This document shows positions 20,688 to 22,328 of a stretch of DNA of 22,328 bases, piece by piece; positions within the stretch are counted from its first letter, which is position 1, and the number at the start of each line of letters is the position of its first letter. The stretch lies in NCBI GenBank assembly GCA_905197115.1, contig CAJJXN010000019.1, positions 1-22,328 of the forward strand. The letters run 5' to 3'. The notes beneath the pieces are model-generated. The model did not search any database, was not told the origin of the DNA, and saw nothing but the letters and a program-made list of their open reading frames with translations. The stretch is from an uncultured Bacillota bacterium. GTDB taxonomy: Bacteria > Bacillota_I > Bacilli_A > RFN20 > CAG-631. The position numbers were made by a program, and so were the translations under genes.

Positions 20688-22328
20688 TTACCCCATAAAA
20701 ACAACAATTGTTTTTCCTTCTTCTAATTTGGTTCCAACCTTTGGTAATTGGTCCAGCACTTTTTCGCCATCTCCGACAATTTGAAATTGAAAATATTTTG
20801 ACTTTAATTCTTTTTTTGTTTTTCCTATATAGTTTTCAACTTCATATGTCTTGGTATCCATCCACGTATATTCAAATTCAATACCATCATATTTTTTTTC
20901 AACATGAAGAGCCATTAATGAATCTTCTAAAATATTTTTCATAATGGGTCCAATAATCGTTCCCCCATATTGAATGGTTGATTTTGGATTATCCATGGCT
21001 ACATACATAACAATTTGGGGGTTATCCATGGGTGCAGCAGCTAAAAAAGACAATATATATTCATGATCCAAATAAACGCCATTAACTGCCTTTTGAGCGG
21101 TACCTGTTTTTCCCCCTACTTTATATCCTTCAATATAAGCTTTTCTTCCACTACCTTTTGAAACGACACTTTCAAGTGCATAGCGCATTAATCCACTCGT
21201 TTCTTTACTAATCACTTGTTCATTTTCAATGACTGTTGGAAAATCAAATAATACTTCTTTTGTACTTGTTAAAATTAAAGACTTTGAAATTTTAGGTACA
21301 TATAATACTCCCCCATTAATTAAGGAAGAAAAACCTCTAACAAGTTGAATAGCTGTGGTGGAAATACCTTGTCCAAAAGCAGTTGTCGCATTTTCAAGTT
21401 CACCATACGCATCATAATTGAAAAAGATTCCTGTTGATTCACCGACTAAGTCAACACCTGTTTTTTTGCTGAATCCAAATTTTTTAACATAATCGTATAA
21501 TGTTTTTTCACCTAATCTACGAGAAATTTCAACAAATCCCGGGTTGGATGAATTTTCTAATACTTCTAAAAATGTTTGTAATCCATGACCGCCTTTTTTC
21601 CATGATTTAATCGTTCTACCTTCTACCACAACTGACCCTGTGTCATAATAAGTATCTTTAAACATATCAAATTTCTTTTCTTCTAAACCTGCAGCAAAAG
21701 AAAAGGATTTAAAGGTAGAACCTGGTTCATAACACATCCAAATTGGTAAATTTCGATTATAAACTTCTTGGGAAACATTTTGATATTCATTCGGATTATA
21801 AGTTGGTCGATTGGAAATCCCTAAAATTTCTCCATTATTTGGATTCATTGCTAAAGCAATAATGGAATCCGGCTGATATTTGGCATAAGCGTTACTTAAT
21901 TCTCTTTCGATAATTTCTTGAATTTGTAAATTAATCGTTAATTGCAACGATAAACCACTGACTGGACTTTCAATTCGGCTAATAAACCCATTCATTAAGC
22001 CTCCTTTAGCATCCATTTTATAATTGAGAGAGCCATTTTTCCCTTTTAAATATTCATCATACTTTCCTTCAATTCCAGCTAGCCCTTGATTATCAATACC
22101 TACAAAGCCTAGGCTTGGAGCTAATAATTCATTGTATGGATAATAACGTTTGGAATCTTGTACAACGTAGACTCCATTCATTTTTAATTTATTTATAAAA
22201 TCAATCACATCCTGATTTGGACATTCTTCATCATACGCCACAAGCGTATTGTCAATATCACAAAGAAGTAATTGAATTCCCATTTCATGAAGTTTTTGAA
22301 TGTTCAAAGTTTTAAAACTTTGAACATA
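20688..22328 (-). CDS. Chimeric frame: YqeG-type HAD phosphatase N-terminus joined to a class B penicillin-binding protein (SpoVD/PBP2B-like)
   Basis: The frame is open from the right edge (codons YVQSFKT upstream of a possible TTG at 22307). Numbering from that TTG, residues 1-49 match YqeG-family HAD phosphatases: KLHEMGIQLLLCDIDNTLVA, with the nucleophile motif D17-I-D19, then FINKLKMNGVYVV. From residue ~45 the sequence becomes class B PBP: GVYVVQDSKRYYPYN, GFVGIDNQGLAGIE, then the transpeptidase with S197-T-F-K200, S253-S-N255 and K400-T-G-T, and one PASTA domain (~485-539). Lacking are the PBP's cytoplasmic start, membrane anchor and the RGxIxDRNG part of the dimerisation domain, and HAD motifs II-IV. 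A single PASTA and the position before murE favour SpoVD. Without an anchor the enzyme would stay in the cytoplasm, so this is either a mutation or a misassembly. Confidence 0.85.
   Translation of the reverse strand, partial: YVQSFKTLNIQKLHEMGIQLLLCDIDNTLVAYDEECPNQDVIDFINKLKMNGVYVVQDSKRYYPYNELLAPSLGFVGIDNQGLAGIEGKYDEYLKGKNGSLNYKMDAKGGLMNGFISRIESPVSGLSLQLTINLQIQEIIERELSNAYAKYQPDSIIALAMNPNNGEILGISNRPTYNPNEYQNVSQEVYNRNLPIWMCYEPGSTFKSFSFAAGLEEKKFDMFKDTYYDTGSVVVEGRTIKSWKKGGHGLQTFLEVLENSSNPGFVEISRRLGEKTLYDYVKKFGFSKKTGVDLVGESTGIFFNYDAYGELENATTAFGQGISTTAIQLVRGFSSLINGGVLYVPKISKSLILTSTKEVLFDFPTVIENEQVISKETSGLMRYALESVVSKGSGRKAYIEGYKVGGKTGTAQKAVNGVYLDHEYILSFLAAAPMDNPQIVMYVAMDNPKSTIQYGGTIIGPIMKNILEDSLMALHVEKKYDGIEFEYTWMDTKTYEVENYIGKTKKELKSKYFQFQIVGDGEKVLDQLPKVGTKLEEGKTIVVFMG
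22300..22327. repeat. Perfect 28-bp palindrome at the window edge
   Basis: ATGTTCAAAGTTTT followed by its exact reverse complement, with no spacer, ends one base before the end of the window. It lies inside the YqeG-like coding stretch (residues VQSFKTLN), so it is not an obvious terminator or operator. Confidence 0.9.

Noticed and set aside
20688..22307. Reading the YqeG-PBP frame as a genuine new phosphatase-transpeptidase enzyme
   Set aside because: The HAD part ends after motif I, and the PBP part lacks its membrane helix and the first part of its dimerisation domain, so neither half is a complete module.
1..22328. CRISPR arrays, insertion sequences, tRNA or rRNA genes
   Set aside because: No spaced direct repeats, transposase motifs, cloverleaf or rRNA signature sequences were seen on either strand.

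Overview
The window comes from an AT-rich (about 30% G+C by eye), spore-forming member of the Bacillota. It carries spoIIGA, sigE and sigG next to a division and cell wall (dcw) cluster, with a T-box ileS downstream. The layout is a condensed version of the Bacillus subtilis spoVD-murE-...-ftsZ / spoIIGA-sigE-sigG / ylm-sepF / ileS super-region. MurE has the DNPR motif typical of meso-diaminopimelate-adding enzymes. I cannot fix the genus; an Erysipelotrichia-like or other deep Bacilli lineage would fit the base composition and the reduced gene set.

Right part (about 11.7-22.3 kb, all minus strand, transcribed right to left): a penicillin-binding protein reading frame, murE, mraY, murD, ftsW/spoVE, murG and murB form one tight operon with overlapping or nearly touching genes, closed by a terminator after murB. 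ftsA and ftsZ follow as a separate unit with their own putative promoter and a terminator after ftsZ. No divIB/ftsQ lies between murB and ftsA. FtsA has lost its recognisable ATP-binding motifs and its C-terminal membrane helix, and the FtsZ C-terminal peptide is cut short. The penicillin-binding protein frame is chimeric: its first ~49 residues are the N-terminus of a YqeG-type HAD phosphatase, and it switches at GVYVV into the middle of the PBP dimerisation domain. Together with a perfect 28-bp palindrome at the window edge, this suggests either a real rearrangement or an assembly error.

Middle part (about 3.6-11.7 kb): an insertion between ftsZ and spoIIGA, which are near neighbours in B. 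subtilis. It holds a large unknown lipoprotein, a membrane-anchored XRE regulator, and, divergent from the regulator, an operon of a PlsC-like acyltransferase, a GT8 glycosyltransferase and a GT8-acyltransferase fusion protein. A separately promoted cytosolic glycerophosphodiesterase follows, then a BspA/InlB-like lipoprotein and a small Cys-rich protein. The acyltransferase/glycosyltransferase genes look like a pathway for an acylated glycolipid or envelope glycan; this is inference.

Left part (1-3.5 kb, minus strand): spoIIGA-sigE-sigG-ylmC-sepF, then a terminator, a promoter, an isoleucine T-box leader and the first codons of ileS. The sporulation control DNA is unusually readable. The spoIIGA promoter has the long spacer and Spo0A-box-like element known from B. 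subtilis spoIIG. sigG has a sigma-F-type promoter placed so that its transcripts should lack the 5' arm of a hairpin that hides the sigG ribosome binding site in read-through RNA. The only stretch over 300 bases without a gene (63-416) is filled by the T-box leader, its promoter and the sepF terminator.
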